Part shown: piece after piece, positions 9,255 through 17,844 of the stretch
Layout: each line of letters opens with the position of its first letter
How positions within the stretch are numbered: position 1 is the first letter of the stretch
Assembly (NCBI RefSeq): GCF_013376105.1
Contig: NZ_JAAMFM010000009.1
Location: forward strand, 1-64,000
Reading direction: 5' to 3'
From: Arthrobacter wenxiniae
Lineage (GTDB): Bacteria; Actinomycetota; Actinomycetes; Actinomycetales; Micrococcaceae
Length of the DNA stretch: 64,000 nt
Translations under genes and position numbers: made by a program
Notes under the pieces: model-generated
Databases searched by the model: none
The model's input: the letters and a program-made list of their open reading frames with translations, nothing else
Told to the model about the DNA's origin: nothing

Positions 9255-10312
9255 GGGATCCTGTTCAGCCAGGCCGGCGTGCCGAACTTGGTTTCCACCA
9301 GCCGGCCGGCGGCGGAAAGTTCCTGCTCCGTCAGCTTCGAGGGAGACGCGTTGTACCGGGCGGCGAACGTCTCCATCATGCGGGCCAGGATTTCAGCCCG
9401 CGGGAGGCCTGTCTGCCGCCGCAGCGGGTCGACGCGCTTCTTGGCCGAACGGGTCCCCTTGTCGGAGAGCTTTTCCTGGCCAATGCGCAGCACCTGGACC
9501 ATCTTGTCGGCGTCGATGTCGTAGCTCATGGTGACGTGGTGGAGCATGCCGCCGTTGCTGAGGCGTTTCTGTGCAGCCCCGCCAATCTTGCCCTGGTCGG
9601 TGGCGATGTCATTGAGGGGGACGTAAAACGCCTGCACGCCGATGGACTCCAGGGCCGCCATGACCCAGCTGTCCAGGAACTTGTAGGAATCCTCAAAGGT
9701 GAGCCCGTCCACGAGGCTCTGCAGGAGGTACAGCGAATAGGTGATGCAGTTGCCGGCCTCCATGAACATGGCCCCGCCGCCGCTGATCCGGCGCACCACC
9801 TGGATGCCGTACTTTTCGACGCCGGCCGGGTCCAGCTCGTTGCGCACCGACTGGAAGCTGCCAATCACCACGGAGGGCTCGTCCCAATCCCAGAAGCGGA
9901 GGGTGGGGTTGCGTCGTCCTGCCCCGACTTCCCCGGTGAGCACCTCGTCGAGGGCCACGTTGACGGCCGTGGGCAGGACGGTGGGGGCGATGACGTCCCA
10001 CTCGTGGTCGAGCCAGCTGCTGGCCTTGGCCAGGGCCCGACGGACGGCGATCGCCACGGCCTGGGCGGAAAAGCCGAAGAGGACGACGCCGTCGGGCAGG
10101 GCCGCCGTGATGGCGTCCGCCATCGCCGTGGCCGGGAGTTCCGCCGGGAGGCCGGTGAGGGCCCGGTTGATGTCCGCCAGGGCCTCGTCGGGCTCCAGGA
10201 AGAAGTCGCCGCTGACGGAGACGCCGGCCAGCAACCCGTCGGCGACTTCGAGATCAACCACCACCAGCTTTCCGCCGTGGACCTTGTATTCGCCGTGCAG
10301 TTCAGAAGCCAT
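9251..10312 (-). CDS. lplA: Lipoate-protein ligase A family protein
   Basis: It attaches lipoate (or a related acyl group) through an AMP intermediate to lipoyl domains of 2-oxoacid dehydrogenases or the glycine cleavage H protein. The motifs are VVRRISGGGAMF, then GKIGGAAQKR with the ligase Lys. The N-terminal 90 residues resemble the small accessory domain that is often C-terminal or separate in other ligases. The ATG at 10312 (MASELHGEY) is preferred; the frame extends 12 codons upstream without similarity. The protein is 353 residues. Whether it is a ligase or an octanoyl/lipoyl amidotransferase relative is not certain. Confidence 0.85.
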   Translation of the reverse strand: MASELHGEYKVHGGKLVVVDLEVADGLLAGVSVSGDFFLEPDEALADINRALTGLPAELPATAMADAITAALPDGVVLFGFSAQAVAIAVRRALAKASSWLDHEWDVIAPTVLPTAVNVALDEVLTGEVGAGRRNPTLRFWDWDEPSVVIGSFQSVRNELDPAGVEKYGIQVVRRISGGGAMFMEAGNCITYSLYLLQSLVDGLTFEDSYKFLDSWVMAALESIGVQAFYVPLNDIATDQGKIGGAAQKRLSNGGMLHHVTMSYDIDADKMVQVLRIGQEKLSDKGTRSAKKRVDPLRRQTGLPRAEILARMMETFAARYNASPSKLTEQELSAAGRLVETKFGTPAWLNRIP

Positions 10313-10391
10313 GGCTCCATCTTCCCTGCCCGCGGCATCCGCGCGCAAAGTCAGCCGGCAAGCCTTGGCCGCGCCGCCGTCGTGCCCTTAA

Positions 10392-10476
10392 AGCAGCCGG
10401 CCCGCAGCCGCGGTCGAGAATCGCGTCCAAAACGCGATTCTCCACCTGTGCTGCGGGCCAGTTGGAAGAGGCTGCT
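10392..10476 (-). terminator. Three-layer nested inverted repeat after rpmE2
   Basis: Three perfect inverted repeats nest around one centre. The outer arms are AGCAGCC and GGCTGCT (10392-10398, 10470-10476). The middle arms are GGCCCGCAG and CTGCGGGCC (10399-10407, 10451-10459). The inner arms are GAGAATCGCGT and ACGCGATTCTC (10416-10426, 10432-10442) with a 5-base loop. On the minus strand the outer stem is followed by TTTAAGGG. It begins at the rpmE2 stop, so transcript termination is the simplest role. Confidence 0.65.
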
Positions 10477-10729
10477 ACTTCTTGCCGAAGCCTGCGAAGC
10501 GGGCGTTGAAGCGCTCCACGCGGCCGGCGCTGTCCATGATGCGCTGCTTGCCCGTGTAGAACGGGTGCGACTCGGAGGAGATTTCAACGTCGATGACCGG
10601 GTAGGTGTTGCCGTCTTCCCACTCAATGGTCTTGCTCGACGTCGCGGTGGAGCGCGTCAGGAACTTGGTGCCGGAGGCCAGGTCGTTGAAGACGATGGCC
10701 TGGTACTTGGGGTGGGTGTTCAACTTCAC
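10475..10729 (-). CDS. rpmE2: 50S ribosomal protein L31 type B
   Basis: Ribosomal protein L31 of the large subunit, 84 residues. The sequence starts [10 protein letters not shown] and has the central [12 protein letters not shown] that identifies L31. It has no Cys at all, so it is the zinc-free B-type paralogue that replaces zinc-binding L31 when zinc is scarce. The start is GTG at 10729 with AGAGGT 5 bases upstream. A promoter-like pair (TTGTAG, 16 bases, TAACAT) precedes it. No Zur box could be recognised by eye. Confidence 0.96.
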   Translation of the reverse strand: MKLNTHPKYQAIVFNDLASGTKFLTRSTATSSKTIEWEDGNTYPVIDVEISSESHPFYTGKQRIMDSAGRVERFNARFAGFGKK

Positions 10730-10774
10730 GGGTGACCTCTAAATGTAATCGCCTGGTTTTTGCCAGACTGATGA

Positions 10775-10802
10775 ATGTTATGGCCGCACGGGCCAGCTAC
10801 AA
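10775..10802 (-). promoter_or_regulatory. Candidate promoter of rpmE2
   Basis: On the minus strand, TTGTAG (-35) is separated by 16 bases from TAACAT (-10). Both fit the vegetative consensus reasonably and lead into a leader of about 40 bases. The leader contains a small CTGG/CCAG hairpin before the ribosome binding site. Confidence 0.45.
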
Positions 10803-10824
10803 ACTTTACCGGCTGGGTGCCGAA

Positions 10825-11304
10825 TTATCCAAGCCGGCGCCAATTCCCAGGCGAGGTTGCCAGCGCGGCCAGGGCGTCGTTGGCGTGGACCTCCATGTTG
10901 GTCTCGCTGGACACCTGGAAGCGGAGCGTCAGCGACGGGTCCACGATGAACGTGGACCGCTTGGTGGGCAGCGTCCTGGCCAGCAGGTGGCGCCGGACGC
11001 CAAAGAGTTCCGTCACCTCTCCCCGCGGGTCGCTCAGGAGCGGGTAGCTGAACCGGTTTGCGGCGGCGAAGGCCAGCTGCCTCTCCGGTGAATCGGTGCT
11101 GATGCCCACGATCGCCGCGCCCGCGGCGGCAAATTCCTGCTCCAGGTCGCGGAAGCGGCACGCCTCGCGGGTGCATCCGCCGCTGCCCGCGAGGGGGTAG
11201 AAGAAGATCACGAGGGGGCCGTTTGCCGCCAGCGTGGAAAGCCTGCGCGGCGTGCCATGCTGGTCAGGCAGTTCAAAATCCGCAACCACGTCACCAATTT
11301 TCAT
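10825..11304 (-). CDS. Peroxiredoxin, Bcp/PrxQ type
   Basis: This cytosolic thiol peroxidase reduces hydrogen peroxide and organic peroxides. The active-site motif GGCTREACRFRD gives peroxidatic C44 and resolving C49 five residues later, the C-x4-C pattern of PrxQ/Bcp proteins. The 159-residue length is normal. It starts 9 bp after the methyltransferase stop on the same strand, so the two probably share a transcript. There is no Shine-Dalgarno sequence. A TAGGCT hexamer 6 bases upstream could allow leaderless initiation, but it overlaps the neighbour's stop codon. Confidence 0.9.
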   Translation of the reverse strand: MKIGDVVADFELPDQHGTPRRLSTLAANGPLVIFFYPLAGSGGCTREACRFRDLEQEFAAAGAAIVGISTDSPERQLAFAAANRFSYPLLSDPRGEVTELFGVRRHLLARTLPTKRSTFIVDPSLTLRFQVSSETNMEVHANDALAALATSPGNWRRLG

Positions 11305-11313
11305 GGTGCCAGC

Positions 11314-12132
11314 CTACCCGTGCGTCCCGTGTGGGGGCTGCGTGGCGAAGAAGGCAACGGCGCTGGCGGCGGCAACATTGAGCGAGTCGACCCCGGCGTG
11401 CATGGGGATCATGACGGCGTGGTCGGCCTCCGCCACGGTTTCCGCGCCGAGCCCGTCCCCCTCGGTGCCGAGGATGAGCGCCAGCTTCCCGTCGTTGCGT
11501 GCGGCGAGCTGGCGGATGGTGAGTGAATCGGGCTTCAGGGCGAGGGCCGCCGTCGTAAATCCGGCAGAACGCAGAAGGGACATGTCCTCGGGCCAGGCGG
11601 TGAGCCGGGCCCAGGGGACCTGGAAGACGGTGCCCATGCTCACCCGGATGCTGCGCCGGTACAGCGGGTCCCCGCAGCGCGGGCTGACCAGCACGGCGTC
11701 CACCCCCAGGGCCGCGGCGGAGCGGAAGATGGCCCCGATGTTGGTGTGGTCCACGATGTCCTCAAGGACGGCCACGCGGCGGGCCCCGGCCAGCAGCGCG
11801 GGAAGGTCCACCGGGGCCGGGCGGTGCATGGCTGCCATGGCGCCGCGGTGCAGGTGGAAGCCGGTGATGTCCTCGAGCAAGCGTGCCGTGCCCACAAAGA
11901 CGGGGACGTCGGGGTGGGCGTCGATGACGTCGGTGAGCTCCGCCAGCCATTTCTCCGCCATGAAGAAGGAGCGAGGACGGTGCCCCGCTTCCAGCGCGCG
12001 CCGCAGGACCCGCGAGCTTTCGGCGATGTACATGCCCTCGGCCGGTTCGCGGGTCCTGCGCAGCTGCACGTCGGTCAGCGAGGTGTAGTCGCTGACGCGC
12101 GGGTCCGCGGGGTCTGCCAGGTGGATGATCAT
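11314..12132 (-). CDS. SpoU (TrmH) family RNA 2'-O-methyltransferase
   Basis: A SPOUT-fold methyltransferase of 272 residues that methylates a ribose in tRNA or rRNA using S-adenosylmethionine. All three SpoU motifs are visible: NIGAIFRSAAALG (motif 1), LILGTEGDGL (motif 2) and IPMHAGVDSLNVAAASAV (motif 3). The N-terminal 90 residues resemble the RNA-binding substrate domain. The start ATG 12132 (MIIHLADPADPRV) is where similarity begins. The target nucleotide cannot be told from sequence. The ABC ATPase gene lies 52 bp upstream on the same strand. Confidence 0.9.
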   Translation of the reverse strand: MIIHLADPADPRVSDYTSLTDVQLRRTREPAEGMYIAESSRVLRRALEAGHRPRSFFMAEKWLAELTDVIDAHPDVPVFVGTARLLEDITGFHLHRGAMAAMHRPAPVDLPALLAGARRVAVLEDIVDHTNIGAIFRSAAALGVDAVLVSPRCGDPLYRRSIRVSMGTVFQVPWARLTAWPEDMSLLRSAGFTTAALALKPDSLTIRQLAARNDGKLALILGTEGDGLGAETVAEADHAVMIPMHAGVDSLNVAAASAVAFFATQPPHGTHG

Positions 12133-12184
12133 GCGCCGGTGGTCCCGGTTCCCGGGCGGCCGGGCACTGACGGCGGCCGCACCG

Positions 12185-12970
12185 CTAGTGGCGTGCGGTC
12201 GCGGCATAGCGGCCGCCCGTGCGCGTCACTGTCAGCGGCAGGCCGAAGGTGGCACTGAGGTGTTCCTCGGTCAGCACGGCGTCGATGGGACCCTGGGCGA
12301 CGATGCCGCCGTCGCGCATCAGCAGGGCGTGCGTGAAGCCCGGCGGGACTTCCTCCAGGTGGTGGGTGACCAGCACGGTGCACGGTGCCAGCGGATCCGC
12401 GGCCAGGTCCCCGAGCCGGCGGACCAGGTCCTCGCGGCCGCCCAGGTCGAGGCCGGCGCCGGGCTCGTCCAGCAGCAGCAGTTCCGGGTCGCTCATGAGG
12501 GCGCGGGCGATTTGGACGCGCTTGCGCTCCCCCTCGCTGAGGGAGGCGAAGGGGCGGTTCAGGAAGGTGGACATGCCCCAGTCTTCGAGAAGGCGGAAGG
12601 CGCGGCGCTCGTCATCGCGCTCGTAGGCCTCGCGCCAGCGGCCGGTGACGCCGTAGGAGGCCGTGACCACCACGTTCAGGACCTTCTCGTGCTCCGGAAT
12701 CTGGCTCGCCAGCGTGGCCGAGGCCAAGCCGATCCGGGGCCGCAATTCAAAGACGTCCACGGCGCCGAGGACCTCGTCCAGGATGCCCGCCACGCCGCGG
12801 GTGGGGTGCATGCGGGCACCGGCGATTTGCAGCAGCGTGCTCTTGCCCGCGCCGTTGGGCCCCAGGACCACCCAGCGCTCACCGTCGGCCACCCGCCAGT
12901 CGACCGAATCCAACAATGTTTTGGTGCCGCGGACCACGCTGACACCGGCCAAACCCAAAACTTCACTCAT
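12185..12970 (-). CDS. Stand-alone ABC transporter ATP-binding protein
   Basis: An ATPase of 261 residues with Walker A GPNGAGKST, signature LSEGERKRVQ, Walker B LLLLDEP and H-loop VTHHLEEV. The layout resembles ModF/FepC-like ATPases. No membrane subunit is adjacent, so its transporter partner is unknown or it acts alone. The start ATG 12970 (MSEVLGLAGVS) is where the domain begins; the frame is open 41 codons further without similarity. It is divergent from serB, an arrangement I recall from other actinobacteria. Confidence 0.83.
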   Translation of the reverse strand: MSEVLGLAGVSVVRGTKTLLDSVDWRVADGERWVVLGPNGAGKSTLLQIAGARMHPTRGVAGILDEVLGAVDVFELRPRIGLASATLASQIPEHEKVLNVVVTASYGVTGRWREAYERDDERRAFRLLEDWGMSTFLNRPFASLSEGERKRVQIARALMSDPELLLLDEPGAGLDLGGREDLVRRLGDLAADPLAPCTVLVTHHLEEVPPGFTHALLMRDGGIVAQGPIDAVLTEEHLSATFGLPLTVTRTGGRYAATARH

Positions 12971-13070
12971 AAACCATGAGCCTAGGGCACGCGGGCCAGC
13001 CAGCGCGAACTGCGCACCTGTGCCGAGCCAGGGCACAGCCGGTGTGCGCCGCATGGCGGGCCGGCTTCGA

Positions 13071-13076
13071 TAGAAT
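13071..13076 (+). promoter_or_regulatory. Possible -10 hexamer for leaderless serB
   Basis: TAGAAT is followed by CGGCCC and then the serB ATG. The same hexamer and an almost identical spacer (AGGCCC) precede the GTG at 32906. There is no Shine-Dalgarno sequence before serB, so initiation at the first transcribed codon is plausible. Confidence 0.45.
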
Positions 13077-13082
13077 CGGCCC

Positions 13083-13988
13083 ATGCCCTCCACATTTACC
13101 GCGGTCAGCTACGGCGAAACGCTCCCCCAGGAAACCCTGCGCCAAGTCCGGGCCGTGCTGGCCGCCAACGGACTGCGCATCACCGGGGAAACGGCCGAGA
13201 GCCACCCCGGCTTCGAATGCGCCACCTTCGCCCTGGCCGCCGGCACCAAGGACACGGGCGACGCCGTCACCAGGCTCCGCGCCGCCCTCGCCGCCGCGCC
13301 CATCGCGGGCGTGGACACCGCCGTCGTGCCCGACTCGCTGCGCGGCGCGGAACGGAAGTTCATCATCATGGACGTCGACTCCACGCTGATCCAGCAGGAA
13401 GTCATCGAACTGCTGGCCGCCCATGCCGGCACGGAGGCCGAGGTGGCGAAGGTGACAGCGGCCGCCATGCGCGGCGAGCTCGACTTTGCCCAAAGCCTGC
13501 ACCACCGCGTCGCCACACTGGCGGGGCTGCCGGAAAGCGTGCTGAATGAGGTGGGCGGCAAGATCAAGCTGTCGGTGGGCGCGGAACGCCTGGTGGCGCG
13601 GTCCAAGGCCGCCGGGCACGCGGTGGCAGCGGTCTCGGGCGGCTTTTCCCAAATCCTTGCCCCGCTCGCCGCGGAATTGGGGCTGGACTTTGCCCTGGCC
13701 AACGACCTTGAAATCGTGGACGGCCACCTGACCGGGCGGGTCCACGGCGCCGTGGTGGACCGTGCAGCCAAGGCGGCGTCCCTGCGCGCCTGGAGCGCCC
13801 AGGCCGGAATTGGACAGGGCGCCACCATGGCGATCGGCGACGGCGCCAACGACCTCGACATGATGGCGGCCGCTGCCCTCGGTGTGGCCTTCAACGCGAA
13901 GCCGGCCGTGCGGGCCGTCGCGGACGCCCAGATCAACCTGCCGAACCTCGACGTCGCGCTGGCCCTGGCAGGGATCCCCGTCGCGTAG
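13083..13988 (+). CDS. serB: Phosphoserine phosphatase
   Basis: It performs the last step of serine synthesis, phosphoserine to serine, in the cytosol. It is a HAD-family enzyme: the nucleophile motif DVDST is at D97-T101 (D97 nucleophile, D99 acid/base), then AVSGGF with the motif II Ser, and GDGANDLDMM for magnesium. About 90 residues precede the HAD domain, as in actinobacterial SerB. The ATG at 13083 is supported by the start of similarity and the leaderless promoter pattern. Confidence 0.95.
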   Translation: MPSTFTAVSYGETLPQETLRQVRAVLAANGLRITGETAESHPGFECATFALAAGTKDTGDAVTRLRAALAAAPIAGVDTAVVPDSLRGAERKFIIMDVDSTLIQQEVIELLAAHAGTEAEVAKVTAAAMRGELDFAQSLHHRVATLAGLPESVLNEVGGKIKLSVGAERLVARSKAAGHAVAAVSGGFSQILAPLAAELGLDFALANDLEIVDGHLTGRVHGAVVDRAAKAASLRAWSAQAGIGQGATMAIGDGANDLDMMAAAALGVAFNAKPAVRAVADAQINLPNLDVALALAGIPVA

Positions 13989-14021
13989 CGGCGCCGCCCT
14001 CCGTGCTGCGGGGGCCGGAGC

Positions 14022-14075
14022 CTTGCTTGCCTACTTTAACCTGCTTGCCTACTTGAACTTGCCGGCCTACTTGAA
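14022..14075 (-). repeat. Triple 18-bp tandem repeat carrying three in-frame stop codons
   Basis: Three 18-bp units lie at 14058-14075, 14040-14057 and 14022-14039. On the minus strand the middle unit reads TTCAAGTAGGCAAGCAGG. The first unit contains the final Phe-Lys-stop of the SDR gene. Because 18 is a multiple of three, the same frame meets TAG again in units two and three. Unit two differs from the others at 3 positions each. Confidence 0.9.
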
Positions 14076-14807
14076 GTAGTCGGCGCCGCCCACGTATTCG
14101 GTGTGGCCGGTCTCGACGTCGGCCGTGGCCATCCTGGCGATCTCCGCGGCAAACTCGGCCACCGAGTAGAGGCGGCCGGCTTCTGTACGGCGCGCCTCGA
14201 TGGCGCCCGGGTTGGCGCGGTCCAGCAGCGTGGCCGTGACAGTGCCCTCGATCATGTCGCCGGAGACCACCACCAGGGAGATGTCCTCGGCGGCCAGGTT
14301 CGGGATCAGGGCGCGCAGGGCGTCCTCGCCCGCACGCTTGCTCCTGGCCACGGGCTCGTACTCGGGCATGGTGGGCACGGTGTGGATGAAGTGTGCCTGG
14401 TGGCTGGTGACAAACACCACGCGCGATCCGGGCTTCATGAGGGGCAGGGCGGCGTTGAGCAGGTTGACCTGGGCGTTGCGGTTGAGCTGGAGCGCGTAGT
14501 CCTCCGCCATGCCGCTTTCCATGCCGCCGGATGCGTTGAGCACCACCAGGTCCAGCGATCCAAAGTTCTCCATGGCGGCACTGACCAGCGCCTGCACGCC
14601 TTCCTGCGTGGTCAGGTCCGCCCCAACGGCCACGGCGCTGCCGCCGGCCTCGGTGATCTGGGCAACCACCTTGTTGGCACGGGGCGCCTTTTGGCGGTAG
14701 TTGACCACCACAGCCGCGCCTTCGGCGGCCAGGAACTTCGCCACGTCGGCTCCCACTCCGCGCGAGGACCCCGTCACAATTGCTGTCTTTCCGTCAAGCT
14801 TTCCCAT
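14067..14807 (-). CDS. SDR family oxidoreductase with unusual active-site spacing
   Basis: A 246-residue short-chain dehydrogenase-like protein. The nucleotide-binding TGSSRGVG motif is near residue 11, and NASGG corresponds to the usual NNAG. The active site is not standard: S135, Y150 and K157 occur in TSHQAHF and YEPVARSK, so Tyr and Lys are 7 apart instead of 4. The start is ATG 14807, with AAGGA 6 bases upstream; two earlier in-frame ATGs lack this. It follows fabG on the same strand by 48 bp and probably shares its transcript, so a fatty-acid or polyketide reductase role is possible but unproven. Its 3' end lies in a triple repeat. Confidence 0.8.
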   Translation of the reverse strand: MGKLDGKTAIVTGSSRGVGADVAKFLAAEGAAVVVNYRQKAPRANKVVAQITEAGGSAVAVGADLTTQEGVQALVSAAMENFGSLDLVVLNASGGMESGMAEDYALQLNRNAQVNLLNAALPLMKPGSRVVFVTSHQAHFIHTVPTMPEYEPVARSKRAGEDALRALIPNLAAEDISLVVVSGDMIEGTVTATLLDRANPGAIEARRTEAGRLYSVAEFAAEIARMATADVETGHTEYVGGADYFK

Positions 14808-14855
14808 AAACATTCCTTCGTTTCTCAAATGGTGCGTTGGCTCGGTGGTGGGGGC

Positions 14856-16173
<1,318 letters not shown>

Positions 16174-16177
<4 letters not shown>

Positions 16178-16407
16178 ACCTGTTGGGCATCTCAGGCCCG
16201 GAACCGGCCGAGGCCATCTGCTCCCGCAAGGGCTGCCGGAACAGGGCCACCACCCAGTTGTTGTGGAACAACCCCAAAATCCACACGCCCGAGCGCCGCA
16301 AGATCTGGCTTGCCTGCGATGAACACGCGGCGTGGCTGGAAGACTACCTGCGGGGCCGGTCGCTGTGGAAGGAAACCCTGCCCATGACATCCGAGGGGCG
16401 CGCCTGA
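16174..16407 (+). CDS. Small Cys-motif protein of unknown function
   Basis: A 77-residue cytosolic protein. It has CSRKGC near residue 16 and WLACDEHAAWL near residue 45, giving C-x4-C plus C-x2-H, which could hold a metal. I recall relatives in actinobacteria with uninformative or doubtful names; the function is not known. The GTG overlaps the previous stop (GTGA) and the SURF1 ATG follows 3 bp after its own stop, so it is translationally linked to cytochrome oxidase assembly genes. A role as an accessory factor there is inference. Confidence 0.75.
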
Positions 16408-16410
16408 TCC

Positions 16411-17304
16411 ATGAAGATGTATAGATTCCTGTTCTCCAGCAAATGGGCCGGCTACTTCGCCGTGGCCGTGGTGTTCGCCGTCGCCTGCGTGGCGCTGGGA
16501 AACTGGCAGATGAACCGCAACAACGACACCATGGCCAACATCGCCAAGATCACGGCGAACTACTCCGCCGCCCCGGTGCCCTACCAGCAGCTTCAGGCCA
16601 ACTTCAACCACCTCGACCCGGCCAAGGAGTGGACCGCCGTCGCCATGACGGGGACCTACATGACGGCCGACCAGCGCGTGGTGCGCAACCGGCCCCTCAA
16701 CGGGGCCGCCGGCTATGAGGTCATTGTGCCGCTCAGGCTTGAAAACGGCGACACCGTCATCATCGACCGGGGCTGGCTCCCCATCGGCAACAAGGAACCC
16801 GGGCACCCTGACGTGGTGCCCCAGCCCCATGCCGGCACCGTGACGGTGGTGGCCCGGCTCCGTCCGCCCGAGCCCAAGCTGAACCGGGGCGCGCCGGCGG
16901 GGCAGATCGCCTCGATTGAACTCAACGACTACGCTGCCCAGCTCAGCTACCCGATCAAGACCGGCGCCTATGGACAGCTGGCCAGCGAGTCCCCGGCGGC
17001 CTCCGTGAACCCGACGCCGTTCCCGGCCCCGTCGATCGACCCGGGATCCCACCTCAGCTACGCCCTCCAATGGATCTGCTTCGGAGTGCTGGCCTTTGTG
17101 GGATTCGGCTACGCGGCAAGGACGCAGCGGCGCAATGACGAGTACGACGCCCTGGAGGCTGCCGAGACCGGCGTGCCCGTCGAGGAAGTCTACGGGCGCG
17201 GCTCCGCATTCCACCCGCGCCCCTCCCGGAAGGTGCGCAAGCCAGGTGCAAGGCCCACGGCCGAGGAGGAAGAGGACGCCATCCTGGATGCGCAGGGCTT
17301 TTAG
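16411..17304 (+). CDS. SURF1 family cytochrome c oxidase assembly protein
   Basis: A 297-residue membrane protein of the SURF1/Shy1 family, which helps insert heme A into subunit I of aa3 oxidase. It shows the family layout: one transmembrane helix at about 13-32, a periplasmic domain, and a second helix at about 224-242 before a cytoplasmic tail. The conserved LGNWQMNR is just after the first helix, and IDRGWLP is present. The acidic C-terminal tail is typical of actinobacteria. ctaA and ctaB, which make heme A, lie about 18 kb away in the same window. Confidence 0.9.
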   Translation: MKMYRFLFSSKWAGYFAVAVVFAVACVALGNWQMNRNNDTMANIAKITANYSAAPVPYQQLQANFNHLDPAKEWTAVAMTGTYMTADQRVVRNRPLNGAAGYEVIVPLRLENGDTVIIDRGWLPIGNKEPGHPDVVPQPHAGTVTVVARLRPPEPKLNRGAPAGQIASIELNDYAAQLSYPIKTGAYGQLASESPAASVNPTPFPAPSIDPGSHLSYALQWICFGVLAFVGFGYAARTQRRNDEYDALEAAETGVPVEEVYGRGSAFHPRPSRKVRKPGARPTAEEEEDAILDAQGF

Positions 17305-17319
17305 CCATTCCCACCGCCA

Positions 17320-17325
17320 TAGACT
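17320..17325 (+). promoter_or_regulatory. Possible -10 hexamer for leaderless YbaK gene
   Basis: TAGACT is followed by GGGAAG and then GTG at 17332, the same 6-base spacing as before serB. The spacer is also purine-rich and could serve as a weak ribosome binding site for an internal ATG, so the reading is uncertain. Confidence 0.35.
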
Positions 17326-17331
17326 GGGAAG

Positions 17332-17823
17332 GTGAGTGCTTTCATGTTTGAACACACTGTGGACCCTGCCGTCGAGAATGTCCGTGCCGCCCTGCTGGCC
17401 GCCGGCATGCCGGACACGGTGGTGCTGGTTGACGACAAAGTCGCCACGGCCGCGACGGCGGCGGCCGTGCTTGGCTGCGACGTGGGGGCCATCGCCAACA
17501 GCCTGATCTTCGAGTGCGGCGGGGAGCCCTTGCTGATCCTGGCAAGCGGCGCCGCGAAGGTGGACGTGAAGCTCGTGGCCCGCAAACACGGCCTGCCCAA
17601 GATCACCCGGGCAACCCCCGAATTCGTGCTTGAACACGCCGGGCAGCCTGTGGGCGGCGTGGCCCCGCTGGGACACCCCCGCCCGATCCGGGCCCTGCTG
17701 GACACCGAGCTGGCGCAGTATCCCGTGCTGTGGGCGGGGGCGGGCAGCCACCAGGCCATGCTCTCGATCAGCTATGACGACCTGGCCCGCGTCAGCGGCG
17801 CCGTGCCGACGTCGGTCCGCTGA
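17332..17823 (+). CDS. YbaK/EbsC family aminoacyl-tRNA deacylase
   Basis: A 163-residue protein with the YbaK/ProX fold, which hydrolyses mischarged tRNA such as Cys-tRNA(Pro). The conserved Lys is in VDVKLVARKHG, and the glycine-rich GQPVGGVAPLGH loop is present. I take GTG 17332 as the start; an in-frame ATG at 17344 is possible. It lies 27 bp after the SURF1 gene and converges on the ABC-F gene. The exact tRNA substrate is unknown. Confidence 0.87.
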   Translation: MSAFMFEHTVDPAVENVRAALLAAGMPDTVVLVDDKVATAATAAAVLGCDVGAIANSLIFECGGEPLLILASGAAKVDVKLVARKHGLPKITRATPEFVLEHAGQPVGGVAPLGHPRPIRALLDTELAQYPVLWAGAGSHQAMLSISYDDLARVSGAVPTSVR

Positions 17824-17844
17824 CCGGCGTCGTGCACAAAGTTC

